Assembly: GCA_005882155.1 (NCBI GenBank)
Contig: VBCQ01000045.1
Span: forward strand, 1 to 34,323
DNA length: 34,323 nt
Origin: Betaproteobacteria bacterium
GTDB taxonomy: Bacteria > Pseudomonadota > Gammaproteobacteria > Burkholderiales > Burkholderiaceae_C
Direction: 5' to 3'
A program made the position numbers and the translations under genes. Numbering within the stretch: position 1 is the first letter of the stretch; each line of letters starts with the position of its first letter. Positions 10,433-19,465 of the stretch are shown here, in pieces. The notes under the pieces are model-generated. The model worked only from the letters and a program-made list of their open reading frames with translations. It searched no databases and was not told the origin of the DNA.

Positions 10433-10696
10433 TTACTTCAGCACGGTGCCGCCGGCGGCCGTGCATTCGCCGGCGGTCTTCTTCGAGACCCAGCCCTGGC
10501 CCTTGCAGCTGTTGTGGCCCTTGCACTCGCTCTTGGCCGTCGCGCAATCCGACGAGCCTTTGCAGGTGTTGATTCCCGCGCACTTGACGGCGCCGTCTTC
10601 GGCCGCTTGCACTTGCGTCGAGACCGTCGCGCCGAGCGCGAACAGGGCAGCAGCGGCGGAGGCGATGGCAACGCCGGATTTGATTTGGTTCAGCAT
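10433..10696 (-). CDS. DUF2282-type cysteine-rich secreted peptide (bufferin-like MNIO precursor, BufA)
   Basis: MLNQIKSGVAIASAAAALFALGATVSTQVQA signal peptide, then AEDGAVKCAGINTCKGSSDCATAKSECKGHNSCKGQGWVSKKTAGECTAAGGTVLK with six Cys. ATG at 10696 has AGGA upstream; the ORF-track start at 10717 is TTG. Confidence 0.92.
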   Translation of the reverse strand: MLNQIKSGVAIASAAAALFALGATVSTQVQAAEDGAVKCAGINTCKGSSDCATAKSECKGHNSCKGQGWVSKKTAGECTAAGGTVLK

Positions 10697-10751
10697 TTCG
10701 TTGTTCCTATCGGACAAAGGTTGAGGGGTTCAGCAAGGCTTGCGAGCCTCT

Positions 10752-10777
10752 GTCGGACAGGCACGGGAGTTCTTACA
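10752..10777 (-). promoter_or_regulatory. Candidate ECF-sigma-type promoter upstream of the DUF2282 gene
   Basis: Minus-strand TGTAAG-N16-CGAC about 55 bp upstream of the ATG at 10696; resemblance only. Confidence 0.25.
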
Positions 10778-10786
10778 GCACGAGCC

Positions 10787-11983
10787 TCAATCCGTGAGCA
10801 CCGCTGCCATCGCCACCGCCGTCGCCTCGACGTTGCGCGTGTTCAAGCCGGCGACGCACATGCGCCCCGAGCGCACGAGATAGACCGCGTACTCCTCGCG
10901 CAATCGATCGACTTGCGGCGCGCTCAATCCGGTGTAGCTGAACATGCCGTGCTGCGTCAGGAAGTAGCTGAAGTCGCGGCCCGGCAGCTTGGCGGCGAGC
11001 ACGGCGTGCAGGCTGCGGCGCATTGCGAGGATGCGCTCGCGCATCGCGGCGACGTCGGCTTCCCACGACGCGCGCAGTGCGGGCTCGGTCAGGACCTTCG
11101 CGACGATCAGGCCGGCGTGGATCGGCGGGCTCGAATAGTTGCGCCGCACCGTGGCCTTGAGTTGGCCGAGTACGAGCTCGGCCTCGGCCGCGTCGGCGCA
11201 GACGACGCTCAGCGCGCCTGCGCGCTCGCCGTACAGGCTCATGCTTTTGGAGAACGAGTTGGCGATGAAGAAAACGACGCCGGCGCCGGCGAGTGCGCGC
11301 ACCGCGAATGCGTCTTCGACGATGCCCGCGCCGTAGCCTTGATACGCGAGGTCGAGGTAAGGCAGCAGCTCGCGTTCGCGCAGCACGGGAATCAGCTGCT
11401 CCCATTGCGCGGGCGTCAGGTCGACGCCGGTCGGGTTGTGGCAGCAAGCGTGCAGCAGCACGATGCTCTTGGCGGGCAAGCCGCGCAGCGCGGCGAGCAT
11501 CGCGTCGAACTTCAGGCCGCCGGTGGCGGCGTCGTAGTACGGATAGGTGTTGACCTTGAAGCCGGCGCCTTCGAACATCGCGCGATGGTTGTCCCAGGTC
11601 GGATCGCTGACCCAGACTTCGCTTGCCGGCAGCCAGCGCTTCAAGAAGTCCGCGCCGACCTTCAGCCCGCCGCTCGAGCCCACGGTTTGCAGCGTTGCGA
11701 CGCGGTTGCTCTTCAGCGCTTCGTGATTCGCGCCGAACAGCAGCCGCTGCACTTCACGCCGACACGCCGGCGCGCCCTCGATCGGCAGATAGGGCTTGGC
11801 CGCGCCTTCGGCAAGCAACTGCGCTTCGGCCTGGCGCACGCAGTCGAGCACCGGGATGTGCCCCACGTCGTCGAAGTAGATCCCGATCGACAGGTTGATC
11901 TTGTGCGGCCGCGGGTCGTGGCCATAGGCCTCGTTGAGCGACAGGATCGGATCGCCGGCGTAGGGGTCGAGGTGCTGGAACAT
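10787..11983 (-). CDS. Aromatic/aspartate aminotransferase (class I)
   Basis: NLSIGIYFDD, LQTVGSSGGLKVGADFL, WVSDPTWDNH, LLHACCHNPTGVD, DLAYQGYGAG, NSFSKSMSLYGERAGALS (PLP lysine), RSGRMCVAGLN. Confidence 0.95.
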   Translation of the reverse strand: MFQHLDPYAGDPILSLNEAYGHDPRPHKINLSIGIYFDDVGHIPVLDCVRQAEAQLLAEGAAKPYLPIEGAPACRREVQRLLFGANHEALKSNRVATLQTVGSSGGLKVGADFLKRWLPASEVWVSDPTWDNHRAMFEGAGFKVNTYPYYDAATGGLKFDAMLAALRGLPAKSIVLLHACCHNPTGVDLTPAQWEQLIPVLRERELLPYLDLAYQGYGAGIVEDAFAVRALAGAGVVFFIANSFSKSMSLYGERAGALSVVCADAAEAELVLGQLKATVRRNYSSPPIHAGLIVAKVLTEPALRASWEADVAAMRERILAMRRSLHAVLAAKLPGRDFSYFLTQHGMFSYTGLSAPQVDRLREEYAVYLVRSGRMCVAGLNTRNVEATAVAMAAVLTD

Positions 11984-12005
11984 GGCGCTTCTTGGTTGGT
12001 TGTGC

Positions 12006-12494
12006 TCAAGCCGCCAACGCGGCCTCGATGTCTTTCTTCATCGACTCCGGCGTGTCGGTCGGCGCGTAGCGTTTGATGACGTGGCCGTCCTTGCCGATCA
12101 AGAACTTGGTGAAGTTCCACTTCACGGCCTGGCTGCCGAGGAAGCCGGGGGCTTCGGCGGTGAGCCACTTCCACAGCGGGTGCGCTTCGCGGCCGTTGAC
12201 CTTGATCTTGCTCATCATCGGAAAGCTCACGCCGTAGTTGAGCGAGCAGAACGACGCGATCTCGCTGTTGTCGCCGGGGTCCTGGCCGCCGAACTCGTTG
12301 CTCGGAAAACCGACGACGACGAGGCCCTTGTCGCGATAGGTCTCCCACAGCTCTTCGAGGCCGGTGAACTGCGGCGTGAAGCCGCATTCGCTCGCGGTAT
12401 TCACGATCAGCAACACCTTGCCGCGCTGGGTCGATAAGTGAGCGGGTTTGCCGTCGATGGAAACGGCTTCGAAATCGTAGACGCTGCTGGCCAT
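12006..12494 (-). CDS. Glutathione peroxidase family protein
   Basis: GKVLLIVNTASECGFTPQFTGLEELWETYRDKGLVVVGFPSNEFGGQDPG, WNFTKFLIGKDG. Confidence 0.95.
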   Translation of the reverse strand: MASSVYDFEAVSIDGKPAHLSTQRGKVLLIVNTASECGFTPQFTGLEELWETYRDKGLVVVGFPSNEFGGQDPGDNSEIASFCSLNYGVSFPMMSKIKVNGREAHPLWKWLTAEAPGFLGSQAVKWNFTKFLIGKDGHVIKRYAPTDTPESMKKDIEAALAA

Positions 12495-12619
12495 GGCGCA
12501 CTCTCGGTTGTCAAGCGAAGACGGGCATCGTAGCGCGACTCCCCCAAACAATAGGTTCTTGACGCGACCCAGCGACAGGTTGAACATCGTCGCGTCGCAT
12601 CGCAGCCGAGGAGAGCCGC

Positions 12620-13489
12620 ATGCCGTCACGCCCCCCCGCTGAACAATACACCGTGGCCCTACAGGGATTCAGCGAGTTCGAGCGCGGCGCGCTGGCCTCG
12701 TTCTTCCGCTTGGCGGCGCAGCGCTCACCCAACTACGTGCAAGTCGACCAGGTCGATCGCAGCGATTTCGTCATCGCCGACGCCGACCAGCGCAGCACGC
12801 TGCAGTCGGTGATGTCGGCCGGCCGCACGCCCGACACGGTATTCGTCGGCGCGCATGCACCGCAGGGCGCCAACGCGTGGCTGCGCCGGCCGATCGACCC
12901 GGTGCACATCGTGCGCGAGCTCGATTCGCTGGTCGAGCTGCGCCATTCGTCGCCCGGCGGTCTGGCCGCGGACGCGACTGACAGCGGCGTCGACGTTCTG
13001 CTCGGCGACACCGGGCCGTCGTCGCTGTGGAGCAGCTCCGATTTCGGCGGCCTCGAGGCTCACCATGGCGCGCCAGGCCCCGATGTGCTGGTCGTGGAAG
13101 ACAGCAGCATCGCGCGGCGCTTCCTGCAAGTGCGCTTGCAGCGCCTGGGCTATCGCGTGCATCTGGCCGTCAGCGGCGAAGGTGCGCTCGAGGCGATCGA
13201 GCGCCAGCGTTTCGCACTCGTCTTTCTCGACGTGATGCTCGGCGCGCCGGGTCGGCTCGATGGCCTGAAGCTGTGCCAGCTGATCCGCAAGGACCCGCGC
13301 TTTTCCGGCGGCCGCGGCCCGCGCATCATCATCGTCACCGGCCTCGCCGGTGCGATGGACCGGGTGCGCGCCAACTTGGCCGGCTGCGATGCGTATCTGA
13401 CCAAGCCGCTCGTGGACGCGGAATTCATCGAGACCTTGCGCACGCTCGACCCGGGCTTTGCCGCGCGCCAGCCGTCGGCAGCGCGCTGA
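12620..13489 (+). CDS. Response regulator with C-terminal receiver domain and receiver-like N-terminal domain
   Basis: C-terminal receiver: DVLVVEDSSIARRFLQVRL, LVFLDVMLGAP, IIIVTGL, CDAYLTKPL. N-terminal region ends NAWLRRPIDPVHIVRELDSLVEL. Confidence 0.88.
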   Translation: MPSRPPAEQYTVALQGFSEFERGALASFFRLAAQRSPNYVQVDQVDRSDFVIADADQRSTLQSVMSAGRTPDTVFVGAHAPQGANAWLRRPIDPVHIVRELDSLVELRHSSPGGLAADATDSGVDVLLGDTGPSSLWSSSDFGGLEAHHGAPGPDVLVVEDSSIARRFLQVRLQRLGYRVHLAVSGEGALEAIERQRFALVFLDVMLGAPGRLDGLKLCQLIRKDPRFSGGRGPRIIIVTGLAGAMDRVRANLAGCDAYLTKPLVDAEFIETLRTLDPGFAARQPSAAR

Positions 13490-13492
13490 ACG

Positions 13493-14371
13493 TCAATGCG
13501 CTGCCGGCTTGCCGGCCGCGGCGAGCACTGCCGCCGAAACGATCAGCGCACCGCCCATCACGAGCGATGCGCTCCATTGCGCGCCGCCCCAGGCGACGGC
13601 CGACAGCGAGGCGAACACCACTTCGGCGAGCATCACGACCGACGTCACGTTGGCCGGTAGGCGCGCCGCGCCGAACTGCAGGGCCCAGTTGCTGAGCAGG
13701 AACACGGCGGCCAGCGCGCTGGCGAGTCCCGCCCACGACGGCGCGATCGCAGGCGGCCATGGCATGCGCGATTGCGCTGCCAGCGTCAGCGCGAGCGTGC
13801 CGGCGACCAGCACGCCGCCGACAAACATCGCGAGCGCGCGGCCTTCTTCGGGACGCTGCGCTTCGCGTCGCAGCATCACGTTGTTGAGCGCGAACGAGAA
13901 GCCGCCGGCGATGCCGAGCCAATCGGGCAGCGTGCGCGGCAGCGGCACGGCGTCCCAGCCGCTGCGCCCTTCGGGCCACAGCACGATCGCCGCGCCGCTC
14001 AGTGCGATCGCCACACGCAGCCCCGCCGCGCGCGTCAATGCTTCGTTGAGCAGCAGCCGCGCCAGCAGCACCGCCCACAGCGGCATCAGATAAAACAACA
14101 GCACGACGCGCACCACGTCGCCGATGACGACGGCCCAGTTGAACGCCGCGTTGGTCGCACCCGACGCGAACACCAACAGCCACAGTGCCGGCGCACGCAG
14201 CACCTGAGCGAAGGCTCGCGGACGCAACACGGCGATGACGATGACCGCGAGCAAGTAGACGAAGACGGTCGCCCACAGCGGATGCAGGCCCTGCGCCTGC
14301 AGCTCGCGGAACGGCCACCACGACGTTCCCCAGACGAGCGCATTGAAGGTGAGGGCGAGCGCGGGAAGCAT
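13493..14371 (-). CDS. DMT family (EamA) transporter
   Basis: Ten-TM-like hydrophobic ORF; NALVWGTSWWPFRELQ, two EamA-like halves; ATG at 14371. Confidence 0.9.
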   Translation of the reverse strand: MLPALALTFNALVWGTSWWPFRELQAQGLHPLWATVFVYLLAVIVIAVLRPRAFAQVLRAPALWLLVFASGATNAAFNWAVVIGDVVRVVLLFYLMPLWAVLLARLLLNEALTRAAGLRVAIALSGAAIVLWPEGRSGWDAVPLPRTLPDWLGIAGGFSFALNNVMLRREAQRPEEGRALAMFVGGVLVAGTLALTLAAQSRMPWPPAIAPSWAGLASALAAVFLLSNWALQFGAARLPANVTSVVMLAEVVFASLSAVAWGGAQWSASLVMGGALIVSAAVLAAAGKPAAH

Positions 14372-14457
14372 GGCGGGCGATTTCAGCACCGCGCGATTGT
14401 CGCCGTGCCCCCAGTTCGTTGGATTGCCTGCGGCAGTCGTGACGCATAAGGTGCGGC

Positions 14458-15348
14458 ATGGCCAAACTCGACATCTATCCACCGTCACAGGTGTTCTCCG
14501 GCGAGCCGCCCGACTTCAGCTCGCCGGCCTATCGTTTTCTCGCCGAAGGCGATTCGTGGTTCTCGATCGGCAGCCTGAACCCGTTGCAAAGCTCGAACCT
14601 GCTGTTCGAGATGGTGTTCGAAAAGAGCGGCATGGCGATCAATTGCGCGTCGCCGGGCGACACCTTGAAGCGCATGGCGCAGATGAACACCGACCCGAAC
14701 TTCATCGACCTGCTGTGCGGCCGGCGCGCGCGATTCTGGGACGCGATCCTGTTGTCCTGCGGCGGCAACGACTTGATCGAAGCGGTGCGTTCGCCGGCGA
14801 GCGACGCGCAAGGCCAGCCGGTGCCGCAGGCCTTGCGCCTGCTGCGCACGCGCGACGAATGGGGACTCGAGTCCGAGGGCGCGTCGCGCTATCTGAGCGA
14901 GCTCGGGTGGCAGACCTTCAGCACTTATCTGCAAGCCAACTTCGAGCACCTGCTGGCGCTGCGCGACCGCGGCCCGTCCAAGGGGCAGCCCGTTTTCATG
15001 CACGGCTACGCCTACCCGGTTCCGCGACCTGCCGGCGCCGGTCTCGGCGCCGGGCCGTGGCTGTACCCGGCGCTGCGTGCGTACGAGGTGCCTGACGCTG
15101 ACGGGATCGTCGTCGCGCACGAGTTGCTGTCGCGGTTGGCGGCGCTGCTGGCCAGGACTGCCAGTGACGCGGCGCGATTTCCGAACCTGCAGTTCTTCGA
15201 CTCGACCCACATCGAGCTCGACCCCGCGTTGCCCGACAGCACCGGCGTCAGCGGTGACTGGGCCAACGAGATTCATCTGACGCGGGCCGGCTGTCGCAAG
15301 GTCGCCGTGCCTTGGGCGGCGGCAATCGAAGCGGCACTGCAGCATTGA
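14458..15348 (+). CDS. SGNH/GDSL hydrolase family protein
   Basis: Block I GDSW, GGND, C-terminal NEIHLT. Confidence 0.82.
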   Translation: MAKLDIYPPSQVFSGEPPDFSSPAYRFLAEGDSWFSIGSLNPLQSSNLLFEMVFEKSGMAINCASPGDTLKRMAQMNTDPNFIDLLCGRRARFWDAILLSCGGNDLIEAVRSPASDAQGQPVPQALRLLRTRDEWGLESEGASRYLSELGWQTFSTYLQANFEHLLALRDRGPSKGQPVFMHGYAYPVPRPAGAGLGAGPWLYPALRAYEVPDADGIVVAHELLSRLAALLARTASDAARFPNLQFFDSTHIELDPALPDSTGVSGDWANEIHLTRAGCRKVAVPWAAAIEAALQH

Positions 15349-15458
15349 CCTCGTGTTACCAACTCGCGTCAGGGAATACGAGCCCCCCGAATCGATGGAT
15401 GGCTTGCGCGATGAGGTCGTCATTACACTTTCACCTCCTTATCAGGAGCAACCCCCCG

Positions 15459-17048
15459 ATGAAATCGTCTACCACCCCGATGGCGAAATTTGTCCTGGCC
15501 TGTGCGGCTACCGTGCCGCTCACCGTGCTGGCGCAAACCGTTGAAGTCAGTCCCGCGGTCCAGCACGACCACTTGCCGAGCTTGCGAGGCGTGATGCCCA
15601 AGCCCGACGAGTTCAGCGAAGACAAGAAGCATGTGCGCGAGGTCAAGTACATCCCGCATCTGAATGCGCCGGGCAACGCGGTCGACACGTCGGTGCAGGG
15701 AAGCCCGAGCCAGTCGCCTGCGGCCGTGACGAGCTCCGGCCTCGGCTTCGCCGGCGTCGGCAACGGCGACTACGGCTTCGCGCCCGATGCGGCACCGCCC
15801 GACACCAACGGCGCGGTCGGTGCGACGCAATACGTGCAATGGGTCAACGAATCGTTTGCGGTGTTCGACAAGTCCACCGGTGCGTTGGTGCTCGGCCCGC
15901 GCAAGGGGAACACGGTGTGGGCGGGCTTCGGCGGTCAGTGCGAGACGAGCAACGACGGCGACCCGATCGTGAAGTGGGACAACGCTTCGCAGCGCTGGGT
16001 GATGATGCAGTTCGCAGTCAGCACCACGCCGTACCTGCAATGCGTGGCCGTGTCGCAGACGGCGGATGCGACCGGTGGCTGGAACCGCTATGCGTTCTCC
16101 TATGGCACCGCGTTCCCCGACTACCCGAAGGCCGGCGTCTGGACCAACGCCTACGTCGTCACCTTCAACATGTTTGCCGGTGGTAGCAGCTTCTCCGGCG
16201 CGAAGGTGTGCGCCTATGACAAGGCCGCGATGGTCGCCGGCACCGCGGCAACGCAGCAATGCTTCCAGCTGAGCACAAGCTTCGGTGGCTTGCTCCCCGC
16301 AGATCCCGACGGCGCATCGACGATAAAAGCCGGCGCGCCGAACTACCTGCTGAACTTCACCGGCGGCACGCAGTTGAACATGTGGAAGCTCGCGCCGAAC
16401 TTCAGCAACCCCGCGCTGACTACCTTCACCGGCCCGACGGCAATTCCCGTCAACGGCTTCACCGCGGCGTGCAACGGCGGCGCGTGCATTCAACAGGCCG
16501 GCACCGCGAACGATCTCGATTCGCTCGCCGACCGGCTGATGTATCGCCTCGCGTATCGCAATTTCGCCGACGGGCACGACGCGCTGCTTGTCACGCATTC
16601 GGTCAATGCCGCCGGCGCGACTCGCCACAAGCCACACACCGCTGTGCGCTGGTACGAGGTGCGCAACATGAGCACGACGCCGACGGTGTTCCAGCAAGGC
16701 ACCTACCAGCCGGACGCGCTGTCGCGCTGGATGGGCAGCGCCGCGTTCGACAAGCAGGGCAACATCGCGGTCGGCTACAGCACCAGCAGCGCGTCGACGT
16801 TCCCGTCGATTGCAATGTCGACGCGGGCCGTCGGCGATGCACCCGGCACGCTGAGCAACGAGGTCGTGTTGAAAGCCGGCGGCGGCTCGCAGACCGGTTC
16901 GCTGCATCGCTGGGGCGACTACTCGGCGATGGTGGTCGACCCGAGCGACGACTGCACTTTCTGGTACACGACCGAGTACCTCAAGGCGAGCGGCAGCTTC
17001 AACTGGAGCACCTGGATCTCGTCGTTCAAGATCGCCGGCTGCCAGTGA
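15459..17048 (+). CDS. Secreted protein of unknown function
   Basis: Signal peptide (MKSSTTPMAKFVLACAATVPLTVLAQ), PPDTNGAVGATQYVQWVNESFAVFDKSTGALVLGP; AGGAG RBS at 15444. Confidence 0.85.
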   Translation: MKSSTTPMAKFVLACAATVPLTVLAQTVEVSPAVQHDHLPSLRGVMPKPDEFSEDKKHVREVKYIPHLNAPGNAVDTSVQGSPSQSPAAVTSSGLGFAGVGNGDYGFAPDAAPPDTNGAVGATQYVQWVNESFAVFDKSTGALVLGPRKGNTVWAGFGGQCETSNDGDPIVKWDNASQRWVMMQFAVSTTPYLQCVAVSQTADATGGWNRYAFSYGTAFPDYPKAGVWTNAYVVTFNMFAGGSSFSGAKVCAYDKAAMVAGTAATQQCFQLSTSFGGLLPADPDGASTIKAGAPNYLLNFTGGTQLNMWKLAPNFSNPALTTFTGPTAIPVNGFTAACNGGACIQQAGTANDLDSLADRLMYRLAYRNFADGHDALLVTHSVNAAGATRHKPHTAVRWYEVRNMSTTPTVFQQGTYQPDALSRWMGSAAFDKQGNIAVGYSTSSASTFPSIAMSTRAVGDAPGTLSNEVVLKAGGGSQTGSLHRWGDYSAMVVDPSDDCTFWYTTEYLKASGSFNWSTWISSFKIAGCQ

Positions 17049-17085
17049 CGCCGGCGCAGGACATCGGTCCTGCCCTCGGTCGCGT

Positions 17086-18033
17086 GTGATGAGGCACGCC
17101 AAAGCAATTGCATCGGGCGCCGCGCTGTTGGGTGGCGCCCTTTGCATTGGGTGGCTGCTTTTCGTCGATGCGCCCGTGCCGCCGTCACCGGCCCTGCCCA
17201 TGGTGGCGCCTGCGATCAACGTCGCCAGTGCACCGACACCCGCCGCGAGTGCAGCGCTCGTTGCGCCCACGAGCGCGACGCTCACACCGCCGCGCGTGCC
17301 GTGGCGCGACACGCTGGCCGGCGCCACCGACTTGCGCGCCGTCTATCAGCGCAACATCACGAGCAGCGACCCGACGCAGCGCGCTGCCGCATGGCGCGCC
17401 TGGTCGGCCTGCATGCCGGCATTTCTCGGCTCGGCGACGCAAGCAGCGACGCCTGAAACCCTTGCCGCCGCGATGCCGCAGGGCCCGGACTCAGGCCTGC
17501 GCATCGAGGCGCTGCGATCGCTGTACGCGCGTTGCCAAGGCTTTATCAGCCGTCGCTACGACGAGCAGTTGAGCGAAGCATCGAAGGTGATGGCGCTGCA
17601 TGCACACGGCGATGCGCGATCGGGCGCCGAGGCCGCGCATGAGCTGCTCGCCATGGGCGAGCGCGAGGCCGCGCTGCAGCGGGTTGCCGACGCCGTCGCT
17701 GCGCTCGACCCCTACGAGATCCGCGAGCTCAGCGGGCTCGTCGGTCGATTTCGGCGCGACGCCGAGCAACGCGACCCGGGCCCCGACGACGCGGTGCGCG
17801 ATGCAGCGCTCGCGGTGGTCGCATGCGATCTCGGCCTCGATTGCGGCCCGGGCTCATTGCTGGCGACTCAGCTGTGCGCGATGCAAGGCCAATGCACGGG
17901 CGATGTCGTCGATCGCGTGCTCGCGAATTTCGGCGCGATCGACCGCGGCCAAGTCGATACGGAGCGGGCGCGACTTGCGGTGCAATTGCGCGAACGGCGC
18001 TTCGATGCGCGTCGCTATTTCGATCAGCGCTGA
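17086..18033 (+). CDS. Hypothetical membrane-anchored protein
   Basis: Single N-terminal hydrophobic segment (AIASGAALLGGALCIGWLLFVDAP) followed by a soluble helical-looking domain. Confidence 0.72.
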   Translation: MMRHAKAIASGAALLGGALCIGWLLFVDAPVPPSPALPMVAPAINVASAPTPAASAALVAPTSATLTPPRVPWRDTLAGATDLRAVYQRNITSSDPTQRAAAWRAWSACMPAFLGSATQAATPETLAAAMPQGPDSGLRIEALRSLYARCQGFISRRYDEQLSEASKVMALHAHGDARSGAEAAHELLAMGEREAALQRVADAVAALDPYEIRELSGLVGRFRRDAEQRDPGPDDAVRDAALAVVACDLGLDCGPGSLLATQLCAMQGQCTGDVVDRVLANFGAIDRGQVDTERARLAVQLRERRFDARRYFDQR

Positions 18034-18044
18034 GCGCAGAGCGC

Positions 18045-19322
18045 TCAGTGCTTGTCGTGCCGCGCGAGTGCGAGCAAGTGCTCGACCTCGTCGCGATACT
18101 GCAGGCAATTGTTCTCGTGCCAGCGGCGGATCATCCACATCGTGAATGCAACGGCGACGCCGAAGATCGTGATCGCGCCGAACGCCGACATGCCGAAGCG
18201 TGTCATGCCGGTATAGAACGCGCCGAGGCCGAGAATGCAGGCGTTCTCGTTGAAGTTCTGCACGGCGATCGATCGCCCCGCGCCCATCAGGTTGTGGCCG
18301 CGATGCTGCAGCAGCGCGTTCATCGGCACGACGAGGTAGCCGCCGATGGCACCCATCACGATGAGGAAGGGCGCGGCGACCCAGGCGTTGGTGATGAAGT
18401 TCATCGCGATCACCAGCAGCCCCATCGCGATGCCGAGCGGGATCACCTTGGTCGCGCGATCGAGCCGCATGCGCAGCGACGCGACCACAGCGCCGGCAGC
18501 GGTGCCGATCGCCACCACGCCGACCAGCGACGACGCTTGCGTCGTGCCGAAGCCCAACGCCGCGGCGGCCCAGGCGAGAACGATGTAGCGCAGGTTGCCC
18601 GATACGCCCCAGAACAAAGTGGTCGTCGACAGCGAGATCTGCCCCAGCTTGTCGGCCCACAGCCGCGCGTTGCAATGCGAAAAGTCGCGCACCAGCGCGT
18701 TGGCGGTGTGCAGCAAGGGCTGCAACGGCGCGTCGGTGCGTGGAATCTTGAGGTTGAATGCAGCGGCAAGCGCGTACAAAAGAATGATGCCGGTGATCGC
18801 CGCTTCGGGCGGTGTCTCGATGCCGAGGTCGATCACCGGCAGGTCGAAGGCGAGCAGGTATTGCGAGACCGCGCGGCCCACGAGCTGGCCGCCGAGCAGC
18901 ACGCCGAGAATGATCGATCCGATCGTCAGACCTTCGATCCAGCCGTTGGCCTTGACCAGCTGCGAGTTTGGCAATAGCTCGGTCAGGATGCCGTACTTCG
19001 CCGGCGAGTACGCAGCGGCGCCGAGCCCGACGATTGCGTACGACAGCAGCGGGTGCATGCCGAACAGCATCAGCAGGCAGCCGACCACCTTGACGAGGTT
19101 CGAGAAGAACATCACCTGGCCCTTGGGCACGGCGTCGGCGAAGGCGCCGACGAAGGGCGCGAGGATCACGTAGAACAGCGCGAACATCGGCACCAGTGCG
19201 GCACGCTGCCACTCGGGTTGCCCGGAAGTCTTGAGCAGTTCGACGGCGGCGACGAACAGCGCGTTGTCGGCCAGCGAGCTGAAGAACTGCGCCGACATGA
19301 TGGTGTAAAAACCTTTTTTCAT
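18045..19322 (-). CDS. lplT: Lysophospholipid transporter LplT-like MFS protein
   Basis: MKKGFYTIMSAQFFSSLADNALFVAAVELL...PVFALFYVILAPFVGAFAD-like text, YSPAKYGILTELLP. Confidence 0.9.
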   Translation of the reverse strand: MKKGFYTIMSAQFFSSLADNALFVAAVELLKTSGQPEWQRAALVPMFALFYVILAPFVGAFADAVPKGQVMFFSNLVKVVGCLLMLFGMHPLLSYAIVGLGAAAYSPAKYGILTELLPNSQLVKANGWIEGLTIGSIILGVLLGGQLVGRAVSQYLLAFDLPVIDLGIETPPEAAITGIILLYALAAAFNLKIPRTDAPLQPLLHTANALVRDFSHCNARLWADKLGQISLSTTTLFWGVSGNLRYIVLAWAAAALGFGTTQASSLVGVVAIGTAAGAVVASLRMRLDRATKVIPLGIAMGLLVIAMNFITNAWVAAPFLIVMGAIGGYLVVPMNALLQHRGHNLMGAGRSIAVQNFNENACILGLGAFYTGMTRFGMSAFGAITIFGVAVAFTMWMIRRWHENNCLQYRDEVEHLLALARHDKH

Positions 19323-19465
19323 TCGCCGACGCGCGCTGCTGCTTTCTTCCCGGTGATGCCGGTCGTGTCTCCCTGCGGCGCGGGTTATAGCATGCGGGTC
19401 ATGGCAGCTTGCGCGGCGCAAATGCAGCCGCGCGCGCGAGCGCGCGACTGCGGCAGAATCGCACG

